Assembly (NCBI GenBank): GCA_946479805.1
Contig: CAMLHP010000003.1
Coordinates: 1 to 38,648 of the forward strand
DNA length: 38,648 nucleotides
From: an uncultured Gemmatimonadota bacterium
GTDB taxonomy: Bacteria; Gemmatimonadota; Gemmatimonadetes; Gemmatimonadales; GWC2-71-9
Reading direction: 5' to 3'
Each line of letters begins with the position of its first letter. The first letter of the stretch is position 1. The notes beneath the pieces were generated by a model. The model was not told the origin of the DNA and did not search any database. It saw nothing but the letters and a program-made list of their open reading frames with translations. Made by a program: the position numbers and the translations under genes. Shown one piece after another: positions 31,104-38,648 of the stretch.

Positions 31104-32326
31104 GCGTCGTCTCGCCTGAGCGGAAGTGTCATGCAGCGGGGGCCACCGCCGCCCCGGACGATCTCGCTTCCCACCACGGAGATGGCCACGCGCTCATTCT
31201 GCGGGACGGGAGCGTGTCCCTGCAGGAAATCGGTGCCCGGCACGATCCGGAAGCCGGCCAGCTCCAGCTCCCTGAGAGTTGCTTCGTTGCGGGCATAGCT
31301 GATGACCTGTCCCGGCCGCACCGCGAGGAAGTTGCAGGCCGAGCTCCATTGCTCGCGGTCCTGGGTGGTGCGGTGGTTGCCGCCCGCGAATATGGGCTCT
31401 ATGGGGAGTGATACCTCGCGCAGCGCAGCGAACAGGTTGGGCATCTCCCGCACGCCAGCATCGTCCCGGCGGCGGTGCAGGATCGGCAACCGCTCAGCCC
31501 CGACGAAGAATGGGGGATAGACCACGCTCAGGTCGCGGTCCACCTGGGAGAATATCATGTCGAGGTGTATGGCGGTCGGCGCCTTGGGCATCACCACCAC
31601 CAGCACATCGGTGACGGTGCCCTGGCTGAACAGCACGTCGGTCAGCTGGTCCAGCGCCGCGGTGGATGATCTCTCGCTGAAGCCCAGCAGCACCAGGTCC
31701 GGGCGCAGCACATGCACGTCCCCGCCTTCGAGGGTGTAGTTGTTGCGCCGCTCCTCGGAGCCGTCGTAGAGGATGCCGGCGTTCTCGAGCTCGGGATGGA
31801 AGCGGAAGAGCGTCTTGATCAGCAGCTCCTCGGTCCATCGCACGCCGTAGCGCATGGAGCCGACCACTGCGTGCCCGCCGATCACCATTCCGATGTCGCG
31901 AGGGAAGAACAGGTTGGGCAGTGCCGGTAGTGCGTATCCCACTTCATTGAGCGCCCGGGAAACCGGGCCGGCGTCCTCCTCGACCCCCTCGATGAGCATC
32001 GAGACCAGGTCGCCGGGCGGAAGCGCCGACAGCCGCTGGGCCAGCGGCTCGGAGGGCACGACATCCAGGGTGCGGCTGATCAGGAACTCGCGCGCCTCCG
32101 GCAGTTCAAGCGCCTCGCCCAGCAGCTGCCGCACTTGATGGACCTTCGAGAATCGCTCCAGCACCGCCACGAACTGGCGATGCTCCCGCTCGGCGCTCTC
32201 CACGCTGATGATGTCGTCGTAGAGGTAGTCCTCACGGTTGCCTGGCGTCACCGCCTCCAGCTCGAGGCCGGGCGTGTGCACCAGGACTGATTGGAGGGGG
32301 CCGGTTTCGGATGTGACGTGGAGCAT
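31100..32326 (-). CDS. arcA: Arginine deiminase
   Basis: Hydrolyses arginine to citrulline and ammonia. 408 residues of the guanidino-modifying pentein fold. Motifs: NLFFPRD (138-144), EGGD (200-203), HLDMIF (254-259) and GGGGPRCMTLPL with nucleophile Cys398. The catalytic His and Asp are present, and the length matches ArcA. The ornithine carbamoyltransferase and carbamate kinase genes of a full ADI pathway are absent nearby, so energy gain from arginine is not shown. It precedes the exonuclease and MBL genes in one coupled set. Upstream is the long hairpin at 32340-32405, then rex. Confidence 0.93.
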   Translation of the reverse strand: MLHVTSETGPLQSVLVHTPGLELEAVTPGNREDYLYDDIISVESAEREHRQFVAVLERFSKVHQVRQLLGEALELPEAREFLISRTLDVVPSEPLAQRLSALPPGDLVSMLIEGVEEDAGPVSRALNEVGYALPALPNLFFPRDIGMVIGGHAVVGSMRYGVRWTEELLIKTLFRFHPELENAGILYDGSEERRNNYTLEGGDVHVLRPDLVLLGFSERSSTAALDQLTDVLFSQGTVTDVLVVVMPKAPTAIHLDMIFSQVDRDLSVVYPPFFVGAERLPILHRRRDDAGVREMPNLFAALREVSLPIEPIFAGGNHRTTQDREQWSSACNFLAVRPGQVISYARNEATLRELELAGFRIVPGTDFLQGHAPVPQNERVAISVVGSEIVRGGGGPRCMTLPLRRDDA

Positions 32327-32339
32327 GCTCGAACTTAAT

Positions 32340-32405
32340 GGCGTAGGGCATAAGGCATAGGGCTTAAGGCAATTGCCCTAAGCCCTAAGCCCTACGCCCT
32401 AAGCC
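32340..32405. repeat. Heptamer array folding into a long hairpin
   Basis: Left arm units GTAGGGC, ATAAGGC, ATAGGGC, TTAAGGC (32343-32370), a central AATT, then inverted units CTAAGCC, CTAAGCC, CTACGCC, CTAAGCC. The two 31-base arms pair at 26 positions with a 4-base loop. It occupies most of the gap between rex and arcA (same strand), 14 bases before the arcA ATG. It may act as a transcription block or mRNA boundary; there is no U-tract. Confidence 0.85.
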
Positions 32406-32418
32406 CAATCTCCAAAGC

Positions 32419-33039
32419 CTAGCGGTTCGTCAATCCATAGCTGAGCGTCTCCAGCTCCAGAGCGAGGTTGACGCTCTTCGCCACCACATCGTCCGGGAGC
32501 ACCAGCTGGGTCGGGGCGAAATTGAGGATGGCCCTGACCCCCAGCTTCACCAGCCGGTCGGCCAGCGGCTGGGCAGCTTCTGCAGGAGTCACGACAACCG
32601 CCATGTCCACCGGGTCGGCGGATACCACTTCCTCGAGGGTCGATATGTCGCGGATGGTGAGGCCGTTCCACTCCCGGCCGATCTTGCCGGGGTCGATGTC
32701 GAAGATCGCGACGATGTCGAATCCCCGCTGGCGGAAACCACGGTACTGCGCGAGCGCACTGCCGATCTTGCCCGCCCCGATCATCGCCACCTTGTAACGC
32801 CGATCGAGACCCAGGATTCCGCGGAGGCGGGTCACCAGCTCCGGAACCGGATATCCCAGTCCCCGCTTGCCGAAGGATCCGAAGTTGGAGAGGTCCTTCC
32901 GCACCTGTGCCGAGGTGGTACCGCCTCGCCCGGCCAGCGCCTCCGAACTCACGGTGGCGATGCCCTGGGTCTCAAATTCTTCCAGCAGCCTGAGATACAG
33001 CGACAAGCGGCGGATGGTGGAGTCGGCAACCTTGCGCAT
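32419..33039 (-). CDS. rex: Redox-sensing transcriptional repressor Rex
   Basis: NADH/NAD-sensing repressor of fermentation and respiration genes. 206 residues from ATG 33039 (MRKVADSTIRRLSLYLRLLEEFETQG), which matches the start of Rex proteins such as that of Thermus. The N-terminal winged helix (about 1-75) contains TTSAQVRKDLSNFGSFGKRGLGY. The Rossmann domain has GAGKIG (88-93), FDIDPGKIG (113-121) and VTPAEAAQ. The C-terminal helix swap (LALELETLSYGL) is the dimer element. Its own operator and promoter lie directly upstream. Confidence 0.96.
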   Translation of the reverse strand: MRKVADSTIRRLSLYLRLLEEFETQGIATVSSEALAGRGGTTSAQVRKDLSNFGSFGKRGLGYPVPELVTRLRGILGLDRRYKVAMIGAGKIGSALAQYRGFRQRGFDIVAIFDIDPGKIGREWNGLTIRDISTLEEVVSADPVDMAVVVTPAEAAQPLADRLVKLGVRAILNFAPTQLVLPDDVVAKSVNLALELETLSYGLTNR

Positions 33040-33045
33040 CTTCTG

Positions 33046-33067
33046 CTTTGTGAAATGATTCACAAAG
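33046..33067. promoter_or_regulatory. Rex operator (ROP-type palindrome)
   Basis: Nine-base perfect arms CTTTGTGAA and TTCACAAAG separated by 4 bases. This matches the known Rex consensus TTGTGAA-N4-TTCACAA exactly. It ends 7 bases before the rex ATG and begins within the -10 box of the promoter at 33065-33093, consistent with autorepression relieved by high NADH. Confidence 0.9.
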
Positions 33068-33093
33068 CTACTCGCTGCGCCACCCCGCGTCAA
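33065..33093 (-). promoter_or_regulatory. rex promoter
   Basis: TTGACG (33093-33088), a 17-base spacer and TAGCTT (33070-33065) on the minus strand, within the 3' end of rsmA. The -10 overlaps the first three bases of the Rex operator. Transcription would start about 20 bases upstream of the rex ATG. Confidence 0.6.
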
Positions 33094-33874
33094 CGACTTC
33101 GGCAAAGAGCCGCGCCATCCCCGAGGTGTCGACCTGCTCCGGCCGGGCAATCGGCTCCAACCCTGCGCGGACCAGCGGCTCCAGCGCGCGGCCGGCCTCC
33201 CATCCGGTCAGCTCGCGCATGCCCCGCCCCAGCTGCTTTCGCCTGAAGCCAAACAGGCCGGTTACGAAGCGGCGGAACTCGGCTACCCTGACAAAATCCA
33301 CCAGCGGCTGGTCAAGTGGCGTGAGCCGAACCAGCGCAGAGTCCACCCTGGGTGGGGGACGAAATGCCCCGGCCCGGACGGAGAACAGCTTTTCTACTTT
33401 CGCTACCGCGGTTACTCCCACGGTCAGGGCACCCCAATCCCGCGAGCCGGGACTGGCCGCCAGGCGGTCCGCCACTTCCTGCTGGATCAGGAAGACGATG
33501 ACCCGCGCCAGCGGCGGAGTGAGCGCCCGCTCCAGCAGGGGCGACGTGATGTTGTAGGGGATGTTACCGGTGACGGCCCAGCGAGCGAGGTCGGGATGGC
33601 CTGACGCAGCGTGCCAATCGACATCCAGTGCGTCAGCTTCGACGATCTCGACGGCGGGCACCCGGCGCTTGAGGCCCTCGATCATGTCGGGGTCGCGCTC
33701 GATGGCGACGACCCGCGCGCCCCGCGCAGCCAGTGCCTCCGTCAGTCCACCGGGACCGGGGCCGATTTCGAGCACGGTGTCGCCGGCGGCGGCACCGGTG
33801 GCAGCGGCGATGCGTTTGAGGATGCCCGGGTCCGAGAGGAAATGCTGGCCGAGGCGCTTCTTGGGGGGAGCCAC
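33068..33874 (-). CDS. rsmA: 16S rRNA dimethyladenosine transferase (KsgA)
   Basis: Dimethylates two adjacent adenosines in helix 45 of 16S rRNA, a late 30S quality-control step. 268 residues from GTG 33874, one base after the STAS stop; it begins VAPPKKRLGQHFLSDPGILKRI, the standard KsgA N-terminus. Motifs: EIGPGPG (36-42, SAM binding), VVAIERDPDM, GNIPYNIT (103-110, motif IV, usually NLPY), VFLIQQEVADRL and FRPPPRVDSALVRL. Length is normal. The stop is directly at the edge of the Rex operator. Confidence 0.96.
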   Translation of the reverse strand: MAPPKKRLGQHFLSDPGILKRIAAATGAAAGDTVLEIGPGPGGLTEALAARGARVVAIERDPDMIEGLKRRVPAVEIVEADALDVDWHAASGHPDLARWAVTGNIPYNITSPLLERALTPPLARVIVFLIQQEVADRLAASPGSRDWGALTVGVTAVAKVEKLFSVRAGAFRPPPRVDSALVRLTPLDQPLVDFVRVAEFRRFVTGLFGFRRKQLGRGMRELTGWEAGRALEPLVRAGLEPIARPEQVDTSGMARLFAEVVDAGWRSE

Positions 33875-33875
33875 G

Positions 33876-34208
33876 TCAGAGCCGGGCCACAGCCTCGTCG
33901 GTCGTGGCGGCAAGGGGAAGAATCGAGTCCAGCTTGGTGAGTTCCATCAATGCCCGGAGGTCGTCCTCGAGCGCCGCAGCGTGCAGCTCACCTCCGGCTT
34001 CGCGCATGCGCCGCGCCAATCCGGCCAGCGCCGCCAGCCCCGAGCTGTCGATGTATGGTGTCGCACTGAAATCGAGCACTATCCTGCGCTGGCCGGCATC
34101 GATGGCGTTTCCAACCATGGTCTCGAGCTCGCCCCGGTCGGCGACGGTCAACTGTCCCACCACCCGTACCACCAGCGCCGGTCCCCGCTCCTCCTTGATC
34201 AGGTTCAT
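33876..34208 (-). CDS. STAS-domain anti-sigma factor antagonist
   Basis: 110 residues forming one STAS domain of the SpoIIAA/RsbV type: [87 protein letters not shown]. The DSSG motif (54-57) carries the Ser that is phosphorylated in partner-switching systems. It probably titrates an anti-sigma kinase, but no such kinase or sigma factor gene is adjacent. It is coupled to pta by a 4-base overlap and is one base from rsmA, so it is produced with housekeeping genes. Confidence 0.92.
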   Translation of the reverse strand: MNLIKEERGPALVVRVVGQLTVADRGELETMVGNAIDAGQRRIVLDFSATPYIDSSGLAALAGLARRMREAGGELHAAALEDDLRALMELTKLDSILPLAATTDEAVARL

Positions 34209-35149
34209 CCGTCCGCCTCCGGAACCTCGTTGGCCTGCAGCGCCACCATGGCAGCAACGTACACGATGTCGTCCACCGAAGCGCCCCGGGATAGGTCTGC
34301 CATCGGCAGCGCCAGCCCTTGAAGGATGGGACCGATGGCGGTCGCACCCGACAGCCGCTGCACCAGCTTGTAGGCGATATTTCCACTGTCGAGATCCGGG
34401 AAGACCAGCACGTTGGCGCGCCCGCCTATTGGCGAACGGGGTGCCTTTCGCTGGGCGACGTCGCTTGCCAGCGCCACGTCTCCCTGAACTTCCCCATCCG
34501 ACGGCACCCCGGGCGCCATCTCGCGGAACAGTCGGGCCGCCTCGCGCACCTTCTCGACCCGGGGCCCACCGGCACTGCCCTTGGTGCTGTAGGAAAGGAA
34601 TGCAACGCGGGGTTCGTCACCGACCAGCCGGGCCCGGTCTCGCGATGCCGCGAGCGCAATCTCGGCCAGTTGCTGCGCGGTAGGTTCGGGCACAACGGCG
34701 CAATCGGTGAATGTGAGCACCTGGCCGTCGGGCGGGACCATGTAGAAGGCGGAGCTGGCGAGCGAGACTCCCGGCTCGCAGCCGATGCTCCAGAGCGCGG
34801 CCCGGATCACTTCACCTGTGGTCCGCACCGCGCCTGCGATGCAGCCATCGGCCTCGCCCAGCGCCACCAGCCCGGCGCCGAAGTTGAGCGGGTCGGCGGC
34901 GAGGTCGAGCGCATCCACCCCGTCGCGCACCCGGTCGGGACGGCGGGTCCGGAGCAGTTCGGCGACGCGATTGAGCCGCGGATCCGATGCCGGATCTATC
35001 CCTCCCAGCCCCAGGAGTATCGGCTCTGCCAGCCCTTCGCTGCTGAGCCGGTCGGCTGCGTCCTGTACTCGCGGGTCCTCGCCCTCGGCGAAGACTATGC
35101 GGGCCTTCCTGTCGCGGGCCCGCTGGAGCAGCTCTTGCTCGAACCTCAC
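34205..35149 (-). CDS. pta: Phosphate acetyltransferase
   Basis: Interconverts acetyl-CoA and acetyl phosphate. 314 residues, the short form with only the catalytic PTA_PTB domain. Conserved stretches: [69 protein letters not shown], and [47 protein letters not shown]. No ackA is nearby. The start ATG overlaps the coaD stop, so two CoA-related genes sit together. Confidence 0.95.
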   Translation of the reverse strand: MRFEQELLQRARDRKARIVFAEGEDPRVQDAADRLSSEGLAEPILLGLGGIDPASDPRLNRVAELLRTRRPDRVRDGVDALDLAADPLNFGAGLVALGEADGCIAGAVRTTGEVIRAALWSIGCEPGVSLASSAFYMVPPDGQVLTFTDCAVVPEPTAQQLAEIALAASRDRARLVGDEPRVAFLSYSTKGSAGGPRVEKVREAARLFREMAPGVPSDGEVQGDVALASDVAQRKAPRSPIGGRANVLVFPDLDSGNIAYKLVQRLSGATAIGPILQGLALPMADLSRGASVDDIVYVAAMVALQANEVPEADG

Positions 35150-35628
35150 TTACGGAAACGTTCCTTCAGCGCCCTGGCCACGGAGGGATGAACCAGGTGC
35201 GAGACGTCGCCACCGTAACGGGCGACTTCACGCACGATGCTCGAACTCAGGAAGGTGAGGTCCACGGCAGGAACGAGAAAGACAGACTCTACCTGGTCAT
35301 TGAGCTGCCGGTTCATCAGCGCCATCTGGAACTCGTAATCGAAGTCGCTCACCGCCCGGAGGCCCCGTACCACCATGGTGGCGCCGACGCTGCGGGCGAA
35401 CTCGACCAGCAGCCCGTCGAACGTGGTCACCGACACGCGTTTGTCGCCGCCTATCACCTCTCGGAGCAACGCCAGCCGCTGCTCGAGGGAAAAGAGCGGC
35501 TCCTTGCTCGAGTTGGTCGCAACCGCGACGATGAGCTTGTCACAGAGCGCCAGGCTCCTGCGGACGAGGTCCTCGTGTCCGCGTGTCGGTGGGTCGAACG
35601 ATCCGGGGTATACCGCGATTCGGGTCAT
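35146..35628 (-). CDS. coaD: Phosphopantetheine adenylyltransferase
   Basis: Fourth step of CoA synthesis: joins phosphopantetheine and ATP to dephospho-CoA. 160 residues, the normal length of this hexameric enzyme. The nucleotidyl-transferase motif is [16 protein letters not shown], with His18 of the T/HxGH group. [39 protein letters not shown] and [21 protein letters not shown] are also family-specific. It overlaps rsmD by 4 bases; rsmD-coaD is a very common bacterial pair. Confidence 0.97.
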   Translation of the reverse strand: MTRIAVYPGSFDPPTRGHEDLVRRSLALCDKLIVAVATNSSKEPLFSLEQRLALLREVIGGDKRVSVTTFDGLLVEFARSVGATMVVRGLRAVSDFDYEFQMALMNRQLNDQVESVFLVPAVDLTFLSSSIVREVARYGGDVSHLVHPSVARALKERFRK

Positions 35629-36140
35629 GGCGCGAAGCAGAAGGTGATGGCGGTATCGCCATAGCGTCGGGTCTCATCGCCAGGCAGCGATTCTCCCGCC
35701 GAATGCTCGACCGAAAGAATGCGCGCGAACGGCGTCCGGCGAAAGGCCGCGACCAGCGGCTCCGCCAGGGGCACGGTCCAGGGTGGATCGGCCAGCGCCA
35801 GGTCATAGGATCCGGCCGGGAGCCTCTCGGCAAACCGGAGCGCATCGCCCCGATGCACGGCGGTGCGCGACTCGACACCCAGCTGGGCGATGTTGGCCTT
35901 GAGAGCAGTGAGCGATGCAGCGCCGATCTCGACGAAGTCGGCGCTCCTCGCTCCACGCGACAATGCCTCCAGCCCCAGTGCGCCGCTGCCGGAAAAGAGG
36001 TCGAGTACCCGAGCGTCCTGCAAGTCGGCTCCCAGGATGCTCATCCAGGCCTCTCGCACCCTGTCTCCGGTGGGCCGCACCCGCGCGTCCCTGGGCGCCA
36101 CAAGCCGCCGGCCCCCGAACTCACCGGCCACGATTCTCAC
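35625..36140 (-). CDS. rsmD: 16S rRNA (guanine-N2)-methyltransferase RsmD
   Basis: Methylates one guanine (m2G966 in E. coli) in 16S rRNA. 171 residues from GTG 36140, which overlaps the recJ stop (GTGA) and begins VRIVAGEFGGRRLVAP. Motifs: RPTGDRVREAWMSIL, VLDLFSGSGALGLEALSRGA (SAM binding) and the catalytic tetrapeptide DPPW (118-121); the usual family form is DPPY, so Trp for Tyr is a mild variation seen in N2-methylases. Length is normal. It is coupled on both sides. Confidence 0.93.
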   Translation of the reverse strand: MRIVAGEFGGRRLVAPRDARVRPTGDRVREAWMSILGADLQDARVLDLFSGSGALGLEALSRGARSADFVEIGAASLTALKANIAQLGVESRTAVHRGDALRFAERLPAGSYDLALADPPWTVPLAEPLVAAFRRTPFARILSVEHSAGESLPGDETRRYGDTAITFCFAP

Positions 36141-37858
36141 TGCGCTGGCGAAAGCGCCACAACCCGCGCCTGCAGTGAGGTGCGTCCATTCCAGGTGTTG
36201 GTTTCCAGCCTGAAGGCCGCATCCACCGGGGCATCGGGCGAAAGCCACGGCGCCCGCTCGGCCCAGCCGAAGGCAATTGCCGGCAGCCTGGCGCTGCCGT
36301 CCTGCAGCATTCCCTTGATGTGGCGGCCGCCGACCACGGACGGGTTTGCCAGCCGCACGCCACGCACGCCGAAGACCGGCGCTGCGTTGCCGCTGCCGCA
36401 AGGTTCCAGATGGCGGCTCAGCCGCTCCAGTTCGTCGGTGGCCTCGTCCAGCGAGATCACCAGGTCCACCCGCTGCTCCGGCCCCAGCATCTCCGGGCTC
36501 AGCAGGCCGGCAGCAACCTCGCGAAATCTCTGACGAAAGGCAGCGAGTTGTTCCCGGCGGATGGTGAGTCCTGCAGCCATGTGGTGGCCGCCGAACCGCT
36601 CAAGGAACCCGCCGCACTCCACCAGCGCGGCGTGGAGATCGAACGCCGAGATGCTGCGACCGCTGCCCCGTCCGGTCTCTCCCTCGAAGGCGACGAGAAA
36701 CACGGGCCGACCATAGCGCTCCACCACACGCGACGCCACGATGCCCACCACACCGGGGTGCCAGTCGTCGCTGGCCAGCACAAAAGCCGCGCCCGGGTCA
36801 CTGGCAAACTCCAATTCCACCTGCGCCAGCGCCTGGTCCTGCATCGCCTGATCCAGCCGCTGACGTTCGCTGTTGAGTTCCTCCAGCTCGGATGCAAGCT
36901 GGCGGGCCTCGGCAAGATCGTCGCTCAATAACAGCCTGAGCCCGAGCGAGGCGTCGCCGATGCGTCCTGCTGCATTGAGCCGGGGGCCGAGTACGAAGCC
37001 GAGGTGTGATGCGCGAACGGACTGGTCCAGCCGGCTGGACGCCATGAGGGCCTGGAGTCCGGGCCAGCTGGTGTGCGGAAGCAGCTTGAGGCCGTGCTTG
37101 ACCAGTATCCGGTTCTCACCCACGAGGGGCACCACGTCCGCCACCGTGGCGAGCGCCACGTAGTCCAGCAGGTGCAGCGGGAGGTTCTCGGCCAGGCCCA
37201 GTACGGGTACCAGAGCCTGAACCAGCTTGAACGCCACGCCGGTGCCGCAAAGCATCTTGAGGTCTGACGTGTCGTCGGGCCGCTGGGGATTGACGATCAC
37301 GTCAGCGGGCGGCAATTCCGGACCGGGGAGGTGGTGATCGGTGACGAGGACACGCAGTCCGGCAGCCTTCGCGGCCGCGATGGCGCCCACCGCGGTTATT
37401 CCGCAGTCGCAGGTGATGACCAGCCCCACCTTCTCCCTGAGGGCGGCGGCCACTCCGGCAGCTCCAAAGTCATAGCCATCGCGCATTCGGTGCGGCACGA
37501 AGGGAAGCACGTCGGCGCCAGCGCTCCGAAGCGCGCGGGTGAGCACTGCGGTGGCCGACTGACCGTCCACGTCGTAGTCGCCATGCACCAGGATGCGGTC
37601 GCCGGCATTCACTGCGGCGGCAATGAGCGCGACCGCCTGGTCCATCCCGGCCAGCGAGAAGGGAGACGCCAGATCAGACAGCGGCGCGCGGAGAAAGTTG
37701 CGGGCCGCCTCGGCGTTGCCGAATCCGCGCTGGGCCAGCAGCGCCGCGAGCGCGTGGGGAATGCCCAGCTCGGCAGCGAGCGCGGCCACGGCCGGCTCAG
37801 GGGCCGGCGTGGCAATGTGCCAGCGGAGAAGCGGCGCGGCGCCGATGACTCCCGTCAC
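36137..37858 (-). CDS. recJ: Single-stranded-DNA-specific exonuclease RecJ
   Basis: 5'-3' single-strand exonuclease for recombination and repair. 573 residues from GTG 37858, which overlaps the dnaG stop (GTGA). DHH phosphoesterase motifs: GDYDVDG (93-99), ITCDCG (Asp151), TDHH (173-176), LGPRLNAAGRIGD, and the DHHA1 domain with SDDWHPGVVGIVASRVVERY, GSGRSISAFDLHAAL and FGGHHMAAGLTI. A C-terminal OB-type domain (DLVISLDEATDELERLSRHLEPCGSGNAAPVFGVRG) completes it. All key Asp/His are present. Confidence 0.96.
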   Translation of the reverse strand: MTGVIGAAPLLRWHIATPAPEPAVAALAAELGIPHALAALLAQRGFGNAEAARNFLRAPLSDLASPFSLAGMDQAVALIAAAVNAGDRILVHGDYDVDGQSATAVLTRALRSAGADVLPFVPHRMRDGYDFGAAGVAAALREKVGLVITCDCGITAVGAIAAAKAAGLRVLVTDHHLPGPELPPADVIVNPQRPDDTSDLKMLCGTGVAFKLVQALVPVLGLAENLPLHLLDYVALATVADVVPLVGENRILVKHGLKLLPHTSWPGLQALMASSRLDQSVRASHLGFVLGPRLNAAGRIGDASLGLRLLLSDDLAEARQLASELEELNSERQRLDQAMQDQALAQVELEFASDPGAAFVLASDDWHPGVVGIVASRVVERYGRPVFLVAFEGETGRGSGRSISAFDLHAALVECGGFLERFGGHHMAAGLTIRREQLAAFRQRFREVAAGLLSPEMLGPEQRVDLVISLDEATDELERLSRHLEPCGSGNAAPVFGVRGVRLANPSVVGGRHIKGMLQDGSARLPAIAFGWAERAPWLSPDAPVDAAFRLETNTWNGRTSLQARVVALSPAQ

Positions 37859-38648
37859 CTCCGGCTCATCCTGCTCTTCAGGTAGCGGGCATCGAAGGCG
37901 AGCGGATAGCGGCGCCGGAAGTCCTGCCGCCTGCGCTGCTGCTCGACCTTGTCGGTCAGCTCCTCGATTTCGTGCCACTCGGGGCCTGATTTCAGCATCT
38001 GTGAAAGACTTTCGTACATGGCATCGTGGTTGGCCCCGGCCAGTGATTCCGCGCGCTCGCGCAACTCGCTCCATGCGAGCTGCGCGGCGTGCGAGAGCCC
38101 GCCAGGTATCTGATCGCCGGCTTCCCCGGTTGGCGCAAACGCCACGAAGATCTCGCGCAGCGTCCCGGATTCGAACAAGGCAGGATCGTGTTCCTCGCGA
38201 GCGCGTGCTCGCCATCCCGGCTCGATCATGAGCAGCTGTATCATCTGCGCTTCCGCTGCGTTCACATCCCTGACCCGGTCCCCTGACGGCGCTCTGGCAG
38301 CCGGCGCGGAACCCGCCTGCGGCTCATTTCGGCTGGCCTGGAGCCTGAGCTCGCCGCGGAGGACCTCCACCGAAACGGCGGTGCGCTCCGAGACCCTGGC
38401 AAGATACAAGTCCCGGGTGATGGGGTCTGACGCCGCCCGCACGGTGGGCAGCAGGCGGTCCAGCGCCTTGCGGCGATGCTCGAGGTCCTCGAACCAGCCA
38501 CGCTCAGCGAGCAGGTGGATCTTGCGCTCGAGCACATCCTGCGCATCGTGGAGCACTTCGGCTACCGCAGCGGCGCCGCCCTTCCTCACCATGGTATCGG
38601 GGTCGTCTCCCTGTGGCATCGTGGCAACGCGAACCTGCACACTTTGCC
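37855..38648 (-). CDS. dnaG: DNA primase, C-terminal part (cut by window edge)
   Basis: The reading frame is open to the window end, so only about 264 C-terminal residues are seen. VQVRVATMPQGDDPDTMVRKGG is the end of the TOPRIM-linked RNA polymerase domain. AQDVLERKIHLLAERGWFEDLEHRRKALDRLLPTVRAASDPITRDLYLARVSERTAVSVEVLRGEL is the conserved helical segment, followed by a variable linker and a helicase-binding-like C-terminal domain (AAEAQMIQLLMIEPGWRARAREEHDPALFESGTLREIFVAF...). The zinc-binding domain lies outside. The stop overlaps the recJ start by 4 bases. Confidence 0.93.
   Translation of the reverse strand, partial: QSVQVRVATMPQGDDPDTMVRKGGAAAVAEVLHDAQDVLERKIHLLAERGWFEDLEHRRKALDRLLPTVRAASDPITRDLYLARVSERTAVSVEVLRGELRLQASRNEPQAGSAPAARAPSGDRVRDVNAAEAQMIQLLMIEPGWRARAREEHDPALFESGTLREIFVAFAPTGEAGDQIPGGLSHAAQLAWSELRERAESLAGANHDAMYESLSQMLKSGPEWHEIEELTDKVEQQRRRQDFRRRYPLAFDARYLKSRMSRR

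Noticed and set aside
32340..32405. Long hairpin as an insertion-sequence remnant or attachment site
   Set aside because: No transposase, target duplication or tRNA is adjacent, and the 7-bp periodicity explains the arms better.

Overview
The window is about 38.6 kb of GC-rich, gene-dense bacterial chromosome carrying mostly housekeeping genes. The gene set includes membrane-anchored RNase Y, ZapA, Rex, a fused trehalose-phosphate synthase/phosphatase, GlgX and a GH15 enzyme, and a small multi-pass membrane protein of a type I associate with Gemmatimonadota. Together these suggest Gemmatimonadota or a close relative. That assignment is inference from gene content and protein character; no marker-gene search was possible.

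Layout. (1) 26-1998, minus: aroA-cmk. (2) 2085-3411, plus: a three-gene overlapping operon of a stand-alone response regulator, a one-helix membrane protein and a pilin-like protein. (3) 3516-9800: a storage-sugar block, with glgX on minus, divergent from a GH15 glucoamylase/trehalase and an OtsA-OtsB fusion on plus. (4) 9778-11983: a small hypothetical gene, a YbdG-type MscS channel, and a small membrane protein preceded by an AT-rich perfect palindrome. (5) 11927-13150, minus: three small proteins (ABM, DUF1801 and YCII folds). (6) 13340-24356, minus: reading in the direction of transcription, coiled-coil protein-zapA-rny-folD-xseA-xseB-ispA-dxs-nadK-recN-galK-tRNA-Leu(UAA). (7) 24362-29225, minus: promoter, leader with intrinsic terminator, infC-rpmI-rplT-pheS-pheT, running straight into block 6. 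(8) 29329-32326, minus: arginine deiminase, DEDDh exonuclease, MBL hydrolase. (9) 32419-38648, minus: dnaG (partial)-recJ-rsmD-coaD-pta-STAS-rsmA-rex.

How the genes work together. Blocks 6 and 7 tie translation (IF3, L35, L20, PheRS) to division (ZapA), mRNA decay (RNase Y), one-carbon metabolism (FolD), DNA repair (ExoVII, RecN), isoprenoid precursors (Dxs, IspA) and NADP supply (NadK). Twenty gene junctions in the window are exact 4-base stop/start overlaps (ATGA or GTGA), so translational coupling is the normal arrangement here.

The most interesting signals are these. infC has no ATG, GTG or TTG start and apparently uses CTG behind a good Shine-Dalgarno, downstream of a sigma70-like promoter and a leader terminator. 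A textbook Rex operator overlaps the -10 box of rex. A coiled-coil gene is coupled to zapA, like an unrelated ZapB/ZauP. galK ends inside the tRNA-Leu gene. A family of 7-bp periodic arrays (consensus RTRRGGC) recurs in three intergenic regions, one of which folds into a 31-bp-arm hairpin; other 7-, 8- and 9-bp arrays also occur. I see no CRISPR array, insertion sequence, prophage or obvious defence system.
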